Shown here: piece after piece, positions 25,852-35,170 of the stretch
How the letters are laid out: each line of letters starts with the position of its first letter
Numbering within the stretch: position 1 is the first letter of the stretch
Assembly: GCF_013359755.1 (NCBI RefSeq)
Contig: NZ_JABMCJ010000067.1
Coordinates: forward strand, 81,622-145,621
Origin: Tardiphaga robiniae
GTDB lineage: Bacteria > Pseudomonadota > Alphaproteobacteria > Rhizobiales > Xanthobacteraceae
Direction of reading: 5' to 3'
DNA: 64,000 nucleotides
The notes under the pieces: model-generated
Database searches by the model: none
Seen by the model: the letters and a program-made list of their open reading frames with translations, nothing else
What the model was told of the DNA's origin: nothing
Translations under genes and position numbers: made by a program

Positions 25852-27720
25852 CTAGAAAGCCTTGTTGGCTTCCGGACGATGCATATTTTTCGGCACGAAA
25901 CCCGAGCGTGTGGCCTCGCGCTGGTTGCGCACCCAAACCTCGCGGTTCGGATGCAGGCCGGCGCCGCGGGTGGCGGGCACGGCGCTGGTGCGGGCGCGAT
26001 GCAGCAAGCGCGTATCAGCCTCGCCGCAGCTCGGATGGATGCCGCCATTGTCCGCAACCACCTTTTCCCATGCCGCCTTGCGCTTGGCATAGATGGCCGG
26101 ATCCTGCAGCTGCGTGCAGTTGAGTTCGTTGACATTGAGGTCGGCGATGATCTCGTCGCCGTCCTCGATCAGCCCGATGGCACCACCGAGTGCGGCTTCC
26201 GGGCCGACATGGCCGATGACCAGACCCACCGAGCCGCCGGAGAAGCGCGCATCGGTCATGAGACCCACGACGATGTTGCGCTCGCGGCATAGGGTGGTGA
26301 TGCGCGAGGTCGGGTCGAGCATTTCCGGCATGCCGGGCGCACCCACGGGGCCGTCGTAGCGCACGATGACCATGTCGTGGTTCTGGAATTTCTCCGGATG
26401 CTGGTCGAGCGCCTGCAGCAGGCCACGCTCGCCTTCGAACACGCGCGCGGTGCCGCGGAACCGATTGTCCTCGAGTCCGCCTTCGACGCCGGCGAGCTTG
26501 AGAATGGCGGAGAATTCCGGCGACAGGTTGCCGCCGAGCACGCGCAACCCGCCGGTCGGCTTGTAGGGCTTCGCGACAGTATAGACGACACGGCCGTCGG
26601 CCGGCTTGGTCTCGAGGCGTTTGATCTGCTCGGCCAGCGTTTCGCCGGTGCAGGTCAGCACGTCGCCATTGATCAGGCCGGCATCCATCAGCTCGCGCAC
26701 GATCACCTGCACGCCGCCGACCGCATCGATATCGACCATCGAATATTTGCCATAAGGCCGCGCGTCGGTGAGGACCGGCACGATATATTGCGAAAGGTAG
26801 TTGAACTCCGCCGGCGTCATCACTTCTTTCCAGAAGTCCGCAAAGCCTGCGGCGCGCGCGATTTCCGGCGCATGCAGCGTCACATTGGTCGAACCGCCGA
26901 TCGCCAGCGACACGATCATCGCGTTGCGGATCGAGTCGCGGCTGACGATGTCGCGCGGCTTGATGCCCTTGGCGATCATGTTGGCGAGATAGCTAACCAG
27001 CTGCTCCGGGAATTCCTTGACGCGGCGCGGATCGTCCGACGGCGGCGCCACCATGTGCAGCGGCTGCATGCCGACCACGCCGATGAAGGTCTGCATGGTG
27101 TTGTAGGTGAAGATGCCGCCGCAAGAGCCATAGCCCGGGCAGGCATGGCAGGCGATGCGGTGGCGATATTCGGCGTCGGGATTGCCGGCGACCTGATAGG
27201 CGCTGACGATGTCGAGCTTCTCGCCCGTCTCCGGATCCGTGCCGGGATGGATCGCGCCGTCCGACATGATGATCGACGGCTCGTTATGTTCGAGCAGCGC
27301 GGCTAGCGCGCCGACCGGCGGCTTGTCGCAGGCGACCACGGCGATGGTGCCGAGCAGGCCGGTGGCACTCAGATGTTCCGACAGCGCGTCGTTGGTCACT
27401 TCGCGGCCGATCAGCGAATAGCGCATTTCGCGCGTGCCGTTGCGGATGCCGTCCGAAGTGGCGATGGTGTATTCCGGTTGCACCAGGCGATAGGGCAACT
27501 GGCCTTCGCCGCGACCGATGCGCTTCCTCAGGCTCTCATGGATCGCGTCCACCTTGGACATCACGCCCATATAGCACTGGCTGTCGCCCTTGGTGCCGAC
27601 CACGCCCACCGACGGCTCATGAATGAGCGTCTCGTCCGTGCCGAGTATGCGCGCAATGCCGATGGTCTGCGCGGAGCGGCCGGGATGGTTGTCGATAGTG
27701 ACGACGGGCGACTTGGACAC
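25852..27720 (-). CDS. IlvD/Edd family dehydratase
   Basis: 622 residues. Iron-sulfur dehydratases of this family remove water from dihydroxy or sugar acids. Recognisable parts are a cysteine in KGDSQCYMGV, the second cluster motif ACPGYGSCGGIFTYNTMQ, NGDVLTCTGETLAEQ, and the C-terminal TDARFSGGSVGLVIGHVGPE. The N-terminal 40 residues and several loops differ from classical dihydroxy-acid dehydratase (IlvD), so a sugar-acid or other hydroxy-acid substrate is possible. It stands alone, with no ilv or sugar-acid genes next to it. The start at 27720 is an ATG with AGGAA about 8 bases upstream. Cytoplasmic. Confidence 0.85.
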   Translation of the reverse strand: MSKSPVVTIDNHPGRSAQTIGIARILGTDETLIHEPSVGVVGTKGDSQCYMGVMSKVDAIHESLRKRIGRGEGQLPYRLVQPEYTIATSDGIRNGTREMRYSLIGREVTNDALSEHLSATGLLGTIAVVACDKPPVGALAALLEHNEPSIIMSDGAIHPGTDPETGEKLDIVSAYQVAGNPDAEYRHRIACHACPGYGSCGGIFTYNTMQTFIGVVGMQPLHMVAPPSDDPRRVKEFPEQLVSYLANMIAKGIKPRDIVSRDSIRNAMIVSLAIGGSTNVTLHAPEIARAAGFADFWKEVMTPAEFNYLSQYIVPVLTDARPYGKYSMVDIDAVGGVQVIVRELMDAGLINGDVLTCTGETLAEQIKRLETKPADGRVVYTVAKPYKPTGGLRVLGGNLSPEFSAILKLAGVEGGLEDNRFRGTARVFEGERGLLQALDQHPEKFQNHDMVIVRYDGPVGAPGMPEMLDPTSRITTLCRERNIVVGLMTDARFSGGSVGLVIGHVGPEAALGGAIGLIEDGDEIIADLNVNELNCTQLQDPAIYAKRKAAWEKVVADNGGIHPSCGEADTRLLHRARTSAVPATRGAGLHPNREVWVRNQREATRSGFVPKNMHRPEANKAF

Positions 27721-28060
27721 GACGAATTCCTTCCTGACGGCGTTCTTGATCTGCGAGGTTTGAATGCACCGCCGCCGGCGCTCGGCATTGGCGCATGTCA
27801 GACCCTGCGGTCAGGGCAGGGTCCGTCCACGATCCAATTTAGGATCGGTCTAGCCAGTGCATAACCCCCGAAGATCGCAAACACAATCGGATTGCCCCTC
27901 CGCTGGAACAGGGCTGCCTTGTCGCCGTCCGGTGCCGCAAAGCAGCAAAATTCCGGGTGCCATTTATGCGATCAGGCTATTTCTGCATGGTTTTGACAAA
28001 CCAATGGGGTAATCGCTTCCTGCGCCGCCACCGCGGATCGCGTCGATACGGAGTTCGAGA
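27721..28060. other. Divergent intergenic region between dehydratase and GreA-like gene
   Basis: 340 bases with no gene. It has short inverted repeats, e.g. cgatcc/ggatcg (27830-27847) and gaccct/agggtc (27801-27823), near the dehydratase promoter side. I see no certain promoter. Confidence 0.55.
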
Positions 28061-28543
28061 TTGAGCGTTGCCTTCACCAAGGAAGAAAGTGCCGAAACGG
28101 CTGCGGAAACCCTGCTGCCCGATCGCCCGATCTCGCCTCATCCGAACCTTGTGACGGAGGCAGGTTTGCAGGCGCTGGAGACGCAGCTCCAGCAGGCCCG
28201 CGAGGCCCATGACGCGGCGAGCGCGATCGACGACGTGAACGAACGGCGGCGGCAGGCGGCAATCCCGTTGCGGGACATGCGCTATTTCGCGGCCCGTGTC
28301 CGCACGGCCCAGCTCGTTCCAGCCCCGACATCGACCGACACCGTTGCCTTTGGCAGCACGGTGACCTTCTCCCGCAACGACGGACGCGTGCAGACCTATC
28401 GGATCGTGGGCGAGGACGAAGCGGATCCCAAGGCCGGTTCGATTTCCTTCGTGTCCCCGGTGGCGAAATCGCTGATGGGCAAGGCTGTCGGTGACGTCGT
28501 CGGCACCGGCGCCCAGGAACTCGATATCATATCGATCAAATAG
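28061..28543 (+). CDS. GreA/GreB family transcription elongation factor
   Basis: 160 residues. An N-terminal helical region (about 28-80) stands in place of the usual coiled-coil finger, and the C-terminal FKBP-like domain reads VAFGSTVTFSRNDGRVQTY, then IVGEDEADPKAGSISFVSPV and AKSLMGKAVGDVV, which is diagnostic for GreA/GreB. These factors enter the RNA polymerase secondary channel and stimulate cleavage of backtracked RNA. The finger is short and not strongly acidic at its tip, so this may be a Gre paralogue rather than the main GreA. The TTG start at 28061 gives the N-terminus MSVAFTKEES that I recall from related rhizobial proteins; CGGAG precedes it. Confidence 0.85.
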   Translation: MSVAFTKEESAETAAETLLPDRPISPHPNLVTEAGLQALETQLQQAREAHDAASAIDDVNERRRQAAIPLRDMRYFAARVRTAQLVPAPTSTDTVAFGSTVTFSRNDGRVQTYRIVGEDEADPKAGSISFVSPVAKSLMGKAVGDVVGTGAQELDIISIK

Positions 28544-28625
28544 AGGACGCCATCGCGGTGGCGGCTTCGCGTCTGATGTCAGTCGCGAAGCCGATATTCA
28601 ATCGCAGCGCCGTCACGCCAGCGCG

Positions 28626-29684
28626 TCAGATTCCCGCGCTGGACTCCAGCCGCTCGTTGAGCTTCTGATCGACGACTTCGACCGTGCGGTCGATATTTGC
28701 ATTGGTCATGCCGAGCTGATGCGAGATCAACTTCACCAGAAGATCGACCCGCTCGATGAACGGCGCGCCGGCCGCGACCGCGCGGGCGGCCGATGACGGC
28801 TTGAGCAGGCTCTCTGCTGCCTTGGCGTATTTGGCGAACGGGACCTGATCCTCGGGATCAGCGCCGAGACGCCGCGCCACGGCATCGACATGCTCGTAGA
28901 TCGACTGCGACACCTTGAGATCGCCGTGAACGGCCTCGCGGATCGACTGCGGCTCTTCGGGCGTGATGCAGCGATAGTTGCCGGTCAGGAGCATCGACCA
29001 TTTCGCCAGCGGCACGAACAGCGAGTCGAATACTTTCAGCTTCACCGGTACGTCCTGGCCGTCGAGCTTCACAGCGTCGATGTCGGCTTCGAGTTCGCGC
29101 AGCAGCTTGTTGTGAGCCGGATCGGCAAAGGCCGATGCCTTGAAATTCGTCGGCAGGCCGACGTGAAGCACATTCGCCGCTTCTTCCGGCGGCCGGAAGG
29201 CCTGCGGATCGGGCGAGCACAGCGTCACCAGTCCCGGGTCGAAGCGTTCCCACACCTGGGCATTGGTATAGGCCTCTTCGAGTTTCATGTCGGCCAGCCC
29301 CGGAATGCGCTTGAGATAGGGCAGCGGCGGCATGTTCATGATCGACAGGCAAGGTAGCTTCGCCGCGGCGATCTTGATCATCAGCACGCGGATCGTGTGG
29401 TTGGTATATTGCGGCTCCTGCATCGCAAGGCCGACCAGATCGTAGCGCGACAGGTCAACCTGATCCGGCGAGGTCGCATCCAGTTTGCCTGGCAGGTCGC
29501 GTGAGAAGATGGCGCGGTGGGTCGCTTCGTCGCGCAGTTTGATGCGCACTTCAGTACCATCGCGATTGATGAGTTCGGCGGTCTTCTTCCGGCACACAAG
29601 GGTCACGTTATGACCGGCCATCAAGAGCTTCGTCGCCAGCAACGAGCCGTAGGAAGCTCCGAGAATCAGAATATTCCGCGCCAT
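28626..29684 (-). CDS. Ketopantoate reductase-like (ApbA/PanE) NAD(P)-binding protein
   Basis: 352 residues. The N-terminus ARNILILGASYGSLLATKLL is a Rossmann NAD(P)-binding motif, followed by HNVTLVCRKKTAELINRDG as in ApbA/PanE-type 2-dehydropantoate reductases. The C-terminal half is longer than and diverged from PanE, so the substrate is uncertain; other members act on related 2-oxo acids. I start at the ATG at 29684, where the Rossmann motif begins. The gene stands alone between the Gre-like gene and a binding-protein gene of opposite strand. Confidence 0.75.
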   Translation of the reverse strand: MARNILILGASYGSLLATKLLMAGHNVTLVCRKKTAELINRDGTEVRIKLRDEATHRAIFSRDLPGKLDATSPDQVDLSRYDLVGLAMQEPQYTNHTIRVLMIKIAAAKLPCLSIMNMPPLPYLKRIPGLADMKLEEAYTNAQVWERFDPGLVTLCSPDPQAFRPPEEAANVLHVGLPTNFKASAFADPAHNKLLRELEADIDAVKLDGQDVPVKLKVFDSLFVPLAKWSMLLTGNYRCITPEEPQSIREAVHGDLKVSQSIYEHVDAVARRLGADPEDQVPFAKYAKAAESLLKPSSAARAVAAGAPFIERVDLLVKLISHQLGMTNANIDRTVEVVDQKLNERLESSAGI

Positions 29685-29907
29685 GGTGTTTCGTCCCTCA
29701 CGTGATGTGTGCGCCAGATCCGAACGGTCCGGCATTTTTAGTTGGCGCGGACACTACTGCACTGCCGCGCTGCGATCCAGATGGCGTGAGCCGATAGGTG
29801 CAGAGCTGGAAGCGATTTGCTTTTCCAATGCGCCAATCTGTCCCGCCTATCGTCGTGGCGAATGAGGGAGCGATCGGGTACCGTCATAAAAAACAACGGA
29901 GGGAAAC

Positions 29908-30897
29908 ATGTCTGCGATCATCAATCGTCGTCACTTCATTGCTGCCGGGTCAGCAGCCGCCGCTATGCCGTTTGTCGCGCGCGATGCTTCAGCGCAAGCC
30001 GCCTGGCCATCGCGGCAGATCCGCATGATTTGTAGCTATCCAGCCGGCGGGCAGACCGATCTGCTCGCGCGCGCCTTCGGTGAATACATATCCAAACAGG
30101 TCGGACAGACTGTCGTCATCGAAAACAAGGCCGGCGCATCCGGCGCCATCGGCACGGCGGAAGTCGCGCGCGCCGAGCCAGACGGTCACACGATTCTCTG
30201 CTCCATCTCGACCACCTATGTGATGAACCGGGTGATGCTGAAGACGCCCGGCTACGACATGGACAAGGATCTGACGCTGGTCAGTGTCATTCCCGGCGCC
30301 GGATTGCCGTTGGTCGCCAGTCCGAAATCCGGCGTCAAGACGCTGGAGGACTTCGTCGCCTTCGCGCGCAAGAACGACAAGGTGAACTTCGGCACCTATA
30401 GCGTCGGTTCGGCGCCGCATATGACGATCAACGAACTCAACAAGCAGTATGGCCTCAAGATCGAGCCGATCCATTATCGTGGTGAAGCGCCGATGTGGAC
30501 GGGACTGGCGGAAGGCTCGATCGATTTTGCGATGGGCAGCTACACGGCGTCACAAAGTGTGCTGCAGAGCGACCGCGGCGTGCCATTCGCAGTGCATTCG
30601 AAGAAGGTCGACGCCATCCCCAATGTGAAAACGCTGCCCGAGCAGGGGGCGACGTCGAAGTTCTTCACGGTGAGTGGCTTCACGGGCTGGGCTGTGCCCA
30701 AGGCAACGCCGCAGCCGATTGTCGATCGGTTGTCGCAGCTTTGCGTCGCCGCCAACAGCGATCCGAAAGTGAAGGAAGTGCTGAAGACCTTCGTGCTCGA
30801 ACCGGCGCTCGGCTTCAAGGAGACCAATGCGCTGTATCAGAAGGAGCTGCCGGTCTGGATCGAGGCGGCGCAGGCGCTCGGTCTGCAGCCGGTCTGA
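29908..30897 (+). CDS. Tripartite tricarboxylate transporter substrate-binding protein (Bug/TctC family)
   Basis: 329 residues. Exported through Tat or Sec (twin arginine in NRRHFIAAG, hydrophobic stretch, cut after ASA near residue 30). Family signatures are YPAGGQTDLLARAFGEYIS at the start of the mature domain, VIENKAGASGAIGTAEVARA and WTGLAEGSIDF. Bug proteins bind carboxylates, amino acids or nicotinate-like acids in the periplasm. No TctA/TctB membrane genes lie nearby, so this is an orphan receptor that must work with a distant transporter or as a sensor; such orphans are common in this family. GGAGG lies just before the ATG. Confidence 0.92.
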   Translation: MSAIINRRHFIAAGSAAAAMPFVARDASAQAAWPSRQIRMICSYPAGGQTDLLARAFGEYISKQVGQTVVIENKAGASGAIGTAEVARAEPDGHTILCSISTTYVMNRVMLKTPGYDMDKDLTLVSVIPGAGLPLVASPKSGVKTLEDFVAFARKNDKVNFGTYSVGSAPHMTINELNKQYGLKIEPIHYRGEAPMWTGLAEGSIDFAMGSYTASQSVLQSDRGVPFAVHSKKVDAIPNVKTLPEQGATSKFFTVSGFTGWAVPKATPQPIVDRLSQLCVAANSDPKVKEVLKTFVLEPALGFKETNALYQKELPVWIEAAQALGLQPV

Positions 30898-30922
30898 CCG
30901 CCGGCTGGATTGAATTGACGTT

Positions 30923-31019
30923 CGTCATTGCGAGGAGCGAAGCGACGCGGCAATCCAGTTCTTGTCTTCAAGAACAAAAAGACTGGATTGCTTCGTCGCA
31001 AGGGCTCCTCGCAATGACG
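30923..31019. repeat. Palindromic repeat, copy B (CGTCATTGCGAGGAGC type)
   Basis: cgtcattgcgaggagcgaag at the left and ctcctcgcaatgacg at the right, with inner arms caatccagt / actggattg around a loop that is itself palindromic (cttgtctt / aagaacaaaaag). It lies between convergent genes (binding protein and exonuclease). Confidence 0.88.
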
Positions 31020-31051
31020 GCGCTGATATCTAGCCTTTGTCTTTAGATGTT

Positions 31052-31966
31052 CTACGCTCGCACCGAAAACCGGCTCATCGCACTGAGCGCCTGCACGCGC
31101 GGTTCGACATCGCGCATGTAGATCGTCTTGCGCAGGAATTCGATTTCGCTCGCTTCCTTGCTTTCTTCGACATCGATGTACCAGGACTTCGGCCGGCCGT
31201 CGGAGCCGTCGCTCCAGCGATAGCCGCGCCGCTTCAGCTCGTCCTTGAGATCGAAGGGCGACTGCTCGGCCCAGACTCGCATCGTTTTCTTCCGGGCGCG
31301 TTCCAGAAGAACCGCAAGTGCTGGCGCACCGAGATCGGGCAATTCGAACGCGAGAATCTCCAGCAGCGCATGACAGTCGTCGATCGCCCGGTGCGCCTGA
31401 TGAAAGAACCCTGCGCCGGCGAGCAGATAGCCGAGGCGCGATCCGTCGAAGCCGTGTTTGCGCCAGTCGACTTCGGTGGCCGAACAGCCCCAGGCCTTGT
31501 GCTGGAACACCGGCCAATAGCGCTCGGAAAACTTGCGGTCGAAGCCCGCATTGTGCGCGATGACGATGACGGCGTCGTCGGCGAAAGCGGCGACGGCATC
31601 GGGATCGATGCGATGTCCCGCGACGATCTCGTCCGTAATGCCCGTCAGCTCGGTGATCTCCGGCGGGATCGGCCGCGACGGCTCGTTGAATGCGGTGAAG
31701 ATATCAGCGACGCGCGTAATGCTGCCGTCCGGCAGATAGTCGAACTTGATCATCGCAAGTTCGATGACTTCGTCGCGCACCTGATCGAGACCCGTGGTCT
31801 CGACGTCAAGGAGAATGCCGGAGCGGGTCGGCTGGCCGTTGGCCGGCGCGAATTCGGTGCGCGGGATCAGCCGGCGGAGGACGCGGTAGTCGGTCGATCT
31901 GGCGAGCGTGTCCGCCATGGCGGCAAGGCTGGGATCGTCCTGCAGGCTAAGATCGTCTTGGAGCAT
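31052..31966 (-). CDS. 3'-5' exonuclease, DnaQ-like (DEDDh)
   Basis: 304 residues. The exonuclease core has Exo I D54/E56 (ILLDVETTGLD), Exo II with H138/N139/D143 (IAHNAGFDRKF) and Exo III H192 and D197 (AHRAIDDCHALL), a complete DEDDh set. The N-terminus of about 45 residues and a C-terminal domain of about 80 residues with RGYRWSDG and W-rich pieces are outside the core; the latter is a small module often seen in 'exonuclease RNase T/DNA pol III' proteins of rhizobia. It could act in DNA repair or RNA trimming. The start at 31966 has only a weak ribosome site; an ATG at residue 17 is an alternative. Confidence 0.88.
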   Translation of the reverse strand: MLQDDLSLQDDPSLAAMADTLARSTDYRVLRRLIPRTEFAPANGQPTRSGILLDVETTGLDQVRDEVIELAMIKFDYLPDGSITRVADIFTAFNEPSRPIPPEITELTGITDEIVAGHRIDPDAVAAFADDAVIVIAHNAGFDRKFSERYWPVFQHKAWGCSATEVDWRKHGFDGSRLGYLLAGAGFFHQAHRAIDDCHALLEILAFELPDLGAPALAVLLERARKKTMRVWAEQSPFDLKDELKRRGYRWSDGSDGRPKSWYIDVEESKEASEIEFLRKTIYMRDVEPRVQALSAMSRFSVRA

Positions 31967-32094
31967 CTGATTCCGGGCAGTTCTTCAGGCGCAGCGTCAT
32001 TCAGCCATGACTATGGTGTTCGCTGAATCGGGGCAACCTGCCTGCCGGCGATAGACACAGCTGTGTGGCGCTCAGGCTCCAGCTTTGCGTCCGA

Positions 32095-33657
32095 TTATAC
32101 CTTGCGATCCAGCGAGGCGAGCGCCTCGTTCAGCACGGAACGCAGGCGGTCGGCGTCGGCCGGCCGCACGGCGGAAGGGTCCAGATAGAAATCGAGGCCG
32201 GGCATGCGTTCAACGACGATATCGGTTTGCACCGGCCTGTCGTCGATGATGCTGTCCACCGCATAGGGCACGACCTCGCGGCTGATGCCCTTCATGGTGA
32301 TCGGCGGCAGCGGATGCGAGGTGATGATGTCGCTCACCAGCGCAAATGTTTCATAGGAGATGGCGATGCCGCCGGGTTCTGCGATCGACTGTAGGCGCGC
32401 GGCGAGGTTCGCCTCGGCCCCGATGATCGTATAGTCCATGCGGTCGGCGCTGCCGAAATTGCCGACATTGCAATAGCCGGAATTGATGCCGATACGCGCC
32501 TTGAACGGCTCCTCGATGCCTTCGGTGCGCCACTTCGCATTCAACTCGATCAGCCTGCGCTGCATCCGCCACGCCATGCGCAGGCAGTCCTGCGCATCCT
32601 GACGGTCGCCCTTGGTTTCCGGGTCGCCGAAGAAGATCAGCATCGCATCGCCGATGAACTTGTCGATGGTGCCGCCATATTCGTGGGCGATCGCCGACAT
32701 CTCCGTGAAATACTCGTTGAGCAGATGCGTGATCAGCTCCGGCTGCAGCCGCTCAGTCGTGGCCGTGAAATTCTGGATGTCGGAGAAGAAGATCGTCAGC
32801 TTCTTGCGCTCGGTATGGATGGTGACGTCCTTCTGGCCGCTGAAGATGCTCTTGTAGACCTGGGGTGAGATATAGCGTGAGATCTTCATGGAGAGCGCGG
32901 CGAGGAAATCGTTGTTGGCTTCCAGCTCATGGTTCATGCCGGCAATGCGCTGCGACTGGCGGCGTTGCAAAGCCAGGAACGAGACGCCGCTGACGGCGGC
33001 CAGCGCAAAATAGGCCAGCAGGAATTTGAACGAGAACAGGTTCGCCGCAATCGGCTGGGTAATGATGACTTCCTGGATGCCGCGGACATCGCCGACCTTC
33101 CAGTCCTTCTTCGGGCTTTCCGGATGGCTGTTGTGGCAACTGACGCAGGCCGGGCCCATCAGCACCGGCGCCACGATGCGGACCGTGTCGCTGAACAGCG
33201 ACGCTTTGGTGTCGATGATCTTCTGTTCGGAATTGTTGCGCAGACTGCGCAGTGATGTCTTTTCGAAATCGTCGAGCTGATGCGGCGCGCGGTTCTGGAA
33301 CGGATAATCCGACACGAAGCGATAGTTGATATTCTCCTGCTGCGCGCCGATCACCCGGCCGAGTTCGAGGGAAAGCGTCGCCGGAATCGGGATCGCGCCG
33401 GGCACGCTTTCATAATTGTGAACCACCTGCGTGGTGCCCTGATGGGCCAGCACGCGCCCGACCACATTGGTTGCGTAATAACCTCGCACGCTCGTGATCA
33501 CCGAGTTCAGGTCGTTGGCCTGCCGGCGCAGCGCGGCGTCAACCAGATTGGTCAGGTCGAGCCACACCGCAACAGGCAGCAGAAGCAGCAGCGCGGCAAC
33601 GGCGAGGCCGGGCGCAAATACACGCGAGCGTCGGCGGGGGACATCAGGCTGATCCAT
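32095..33657 (-). CDS. Adenylate cyclase with heme-c-type periplasmic sensor (DUF3365)
   Basis: 520 residues. Helix 1 (about 15-36), a periplasmic DUF3365/Tll0287-like domain (about 40-208) with a covalent haem motif C171-V-S-C174-H175, helix 2 (about 209-231), a short linker and a class III cyclase domain (about 283-465). Both catalytic metal aspartates are present (D293 in FFSDIQNF, D337 in FIGDAML). K333 and the aspartate of MDYTIIGAEANLAARL match adenine-specific residues, and N and R of NLAARL match the transition-state residues, so it should make cAMP. The ribosome site is AGGAA. It is probably a redox, gas or light sensor linked to cAMP. No partner genes are adjacent. Confidence 0.9.
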   Translation of the reverse strand: MDQPDVPRRRSRVFAPGLAVAALLLLLPVAVWLDLTNLVDAALRRQANDLNSVITSVRGYYATNVVGRVLAHQGTTQVVHNYESVPGAIPIPATLSLELGRVIGAQQENINYRFVSDYPFQNRAPHQLDDFEKTSLRSLRNNSEQKIIDTKASLFSDTVRIVAPVLMGPACVSCHNSHPESPKKDWKVGDVRGIQEVIITQPIAANLFSFKFLLAYFALAAVSGVSFLALQRRQSQRIAGMNHELEANNDFLAALSMKISRYISPQVYKSIFSGQKDVTIHTERKKLTIFFSDIQNFTATTERLQPELITHLLNEYFTEMSAIAHEYGGTIDKFIGDAMLIFFGDPETKGDRQDAQDCLRMAWRMQRRLIELNAKWRTEGIEEPFKARIGINSGYCNVGNFGSADRMDYTIIGAEANLAARLQSIAEPGGIAISYETFALVSDIITSHPLPPITMKGISREVVPYAVDSIIDDRPVQTDIVVERMPGLDFYLDPSAVRPADADRLRSVLNEALASLDRKV

Positions 33658-33908
33658 GAAGATATGTTCCTGGATTTCTGGCTGTTGAGCGCAATGAGCG
33701 TGCAGCGGCGCAGCCGCCTCAGTCTCATAGCGCCGGTATGGTTATAATATCGTGCCTGGGTTGTGCCAATTTTCCGGTAGTGGATGAAATTGCGCCGGAT
33801 GCCCGCCAATTTTGGCAGACGTGCATGCCGCCTGCGCACCTTGACTTCACGGGTCGCTTGGCCAATCTCGCGGTCAGAAAAACACTTCAAAACCCTTGGG
33901 AGAAGATC

Positions 33909-35162
33909 ATGGCCGACGCCTATATTATCGACGCAGTCCGCACGCCCCGTGGCATCGGCAAAGTGGGCAAGGGCAAGCTCGCCGAACATCATCCGCAGCA
34001 TCTCGCCGCCACCGTGCTCAAGGCGATCGCCGAGCGCAACAAACTCAACACCGCGGACGTTGACGACGTGATCTGGTCGACCTCGACCCAGCGCGGCAAG
34101 CAGGGCGGCGATCTCGGCCGCATGGCCGCGCTCGATGCCGGCTACGACATCAAGGCGTCCGGCACCACGCTGGATCGTTTCTGCGGCGGTGGCATCACTG
34201 CGGTGAATTTCGCGGCGGCCCAGATCATGTCGGGCATGGAAGACGTCGTCATCGCCGGCGGCACCGAGATGATGTCGCTGACCGGTGCGATGGCCGCCGA
34301 AGATATGGCCGCCGGCAAGCCGCCGCTCGGCATGGGCTCGGGCAACAAGCGCCTCGCCAAGGTGCATCCGCAGTCGCATCAGGGCATCTGCGGCGACGCG
34401 ATTGCCTCGATGGAGGGCATCAGCCGCGAGGCGCTCGATGCGCTCGGTCTGGAAAGCCAGCGCCGCGCAGCCATCGCCATCAAGGAAGGCCGTTTCGACA
34501 AGAGCATCGTCCCGGTGAAGGATGACGAGGGCAATATCGTGCTCGCCAAGGACGAATATCCACGTCCGGAAACCACTGCCGAAGGTCTCGCCGGTCTGAA
34601 GCCGGCTTTCGCTGCGATGGCCGATCATCCGCTGGATGACAGCGGCATGACCTTCCGCAAGCAGATCAACCAGAAATATCCGGATCTCAAGATCGAGCAT
34701 TTTCACCACGCCGGCAATTCATCGGGCGTGGTCGATGGTGCCGCAGCCTTGCTGCTGACCTCGAAATCCTATGCCGACAAGCATGGCCTGAAGCCGCGCG
34801 CGCGCATCGTGGCCATGGCCAATATCGGCGACGATCCGACCCTGATGCTGAATGCGCCGGTGCCGGCGGCGAAGAAGGTGCTGGCAAAGGCCGGTCTCAA
34901 GAAAGAAGACATCGATCTGTGGGAGATCAATGAAGCCTTCGCCGTGGTCGCCGAGAAGTTCATCCGCGATCTCGATCTCGATCGCAGCAAGGTCAACGTC
35001 AATGGCGGCTCGATCGCGCTCGGCCACCCGATCGGCGCCACCGGCGCGATCCTGATCGGCACGATCCTCGACGAACTCGAGCGCCGCAACCTCAAGCGCG
35101 GTCTGGTCACCATGTGCGCCGCGGGCGGCATGGCACCGGCGATCATCATCGAGCGCGTGTAA
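33909..35162 (+). CDS. Acetyl-CoA acetyltransferase (thiolase family)
   Basis: 417 residues. It has the thiolase active residues: nucleophile C92 (LDRFCGGGITAVN), the GHPIGATG histidine, and the second cysteine near the end (MCAAGGMAPA). It catalyses thiolytic cleavage or condensation of acyl-CoAs. Features such as YIIDAVRTPRGIGKVGKGKL at the start fit the 'acetyl-CoA C-acetyltransferase' group used in beta-oxidation-like pathways in rhizobia. I chose the ATG at 33909, with GGGAGAAG upstream, over a long 5' extension. No beta-oxidation partners are adjacent. Confidence 0.94.
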   Translation: MADAYIIDAVRTPRGIGKVGKGKLAEHHPQHLAATVLKAIAERNKLNTADVDDVIWSTSTQRGKQGGDLGRMAALDAGYDIKASGTTLDRFCGGGITAVNFAAAQIMSGMEDVVIAGGTEMMSLTGAMAAEDMAAGKPPLGMGSGNKRLAKVHPQSHQGICGDAIASMEGISREALDALGLESQRRAAIAIKEGRFDKSIVPVKDDEGNIVLAKDEYPRPETTAEGLAGLKPAFAAMADHPLDDSGMTFRKQINQKYPDLKIEHFHHAGNSSGVVDGAAALLLTSKSYADKHGLKPRARIVAMANIGDDPTLMLNAPVPAAKKVLAKAGLKKEDIDLWEINEAFAVVAEKFIRDLDLDRSKVNVNGGSIALGHPIGATGAILIGTILDELERRNLKRGLVTMCAAGGMAPAIIIERV

Positions 35163-35170
35163 GCTTTAAC

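Noticed and set aside
26377..27306. 309-codon plus-strand frame opposite the dehydratase gene
   Set aside because: No ribosome site or domain; it lies wholly inside a well supported minus-strand gene.
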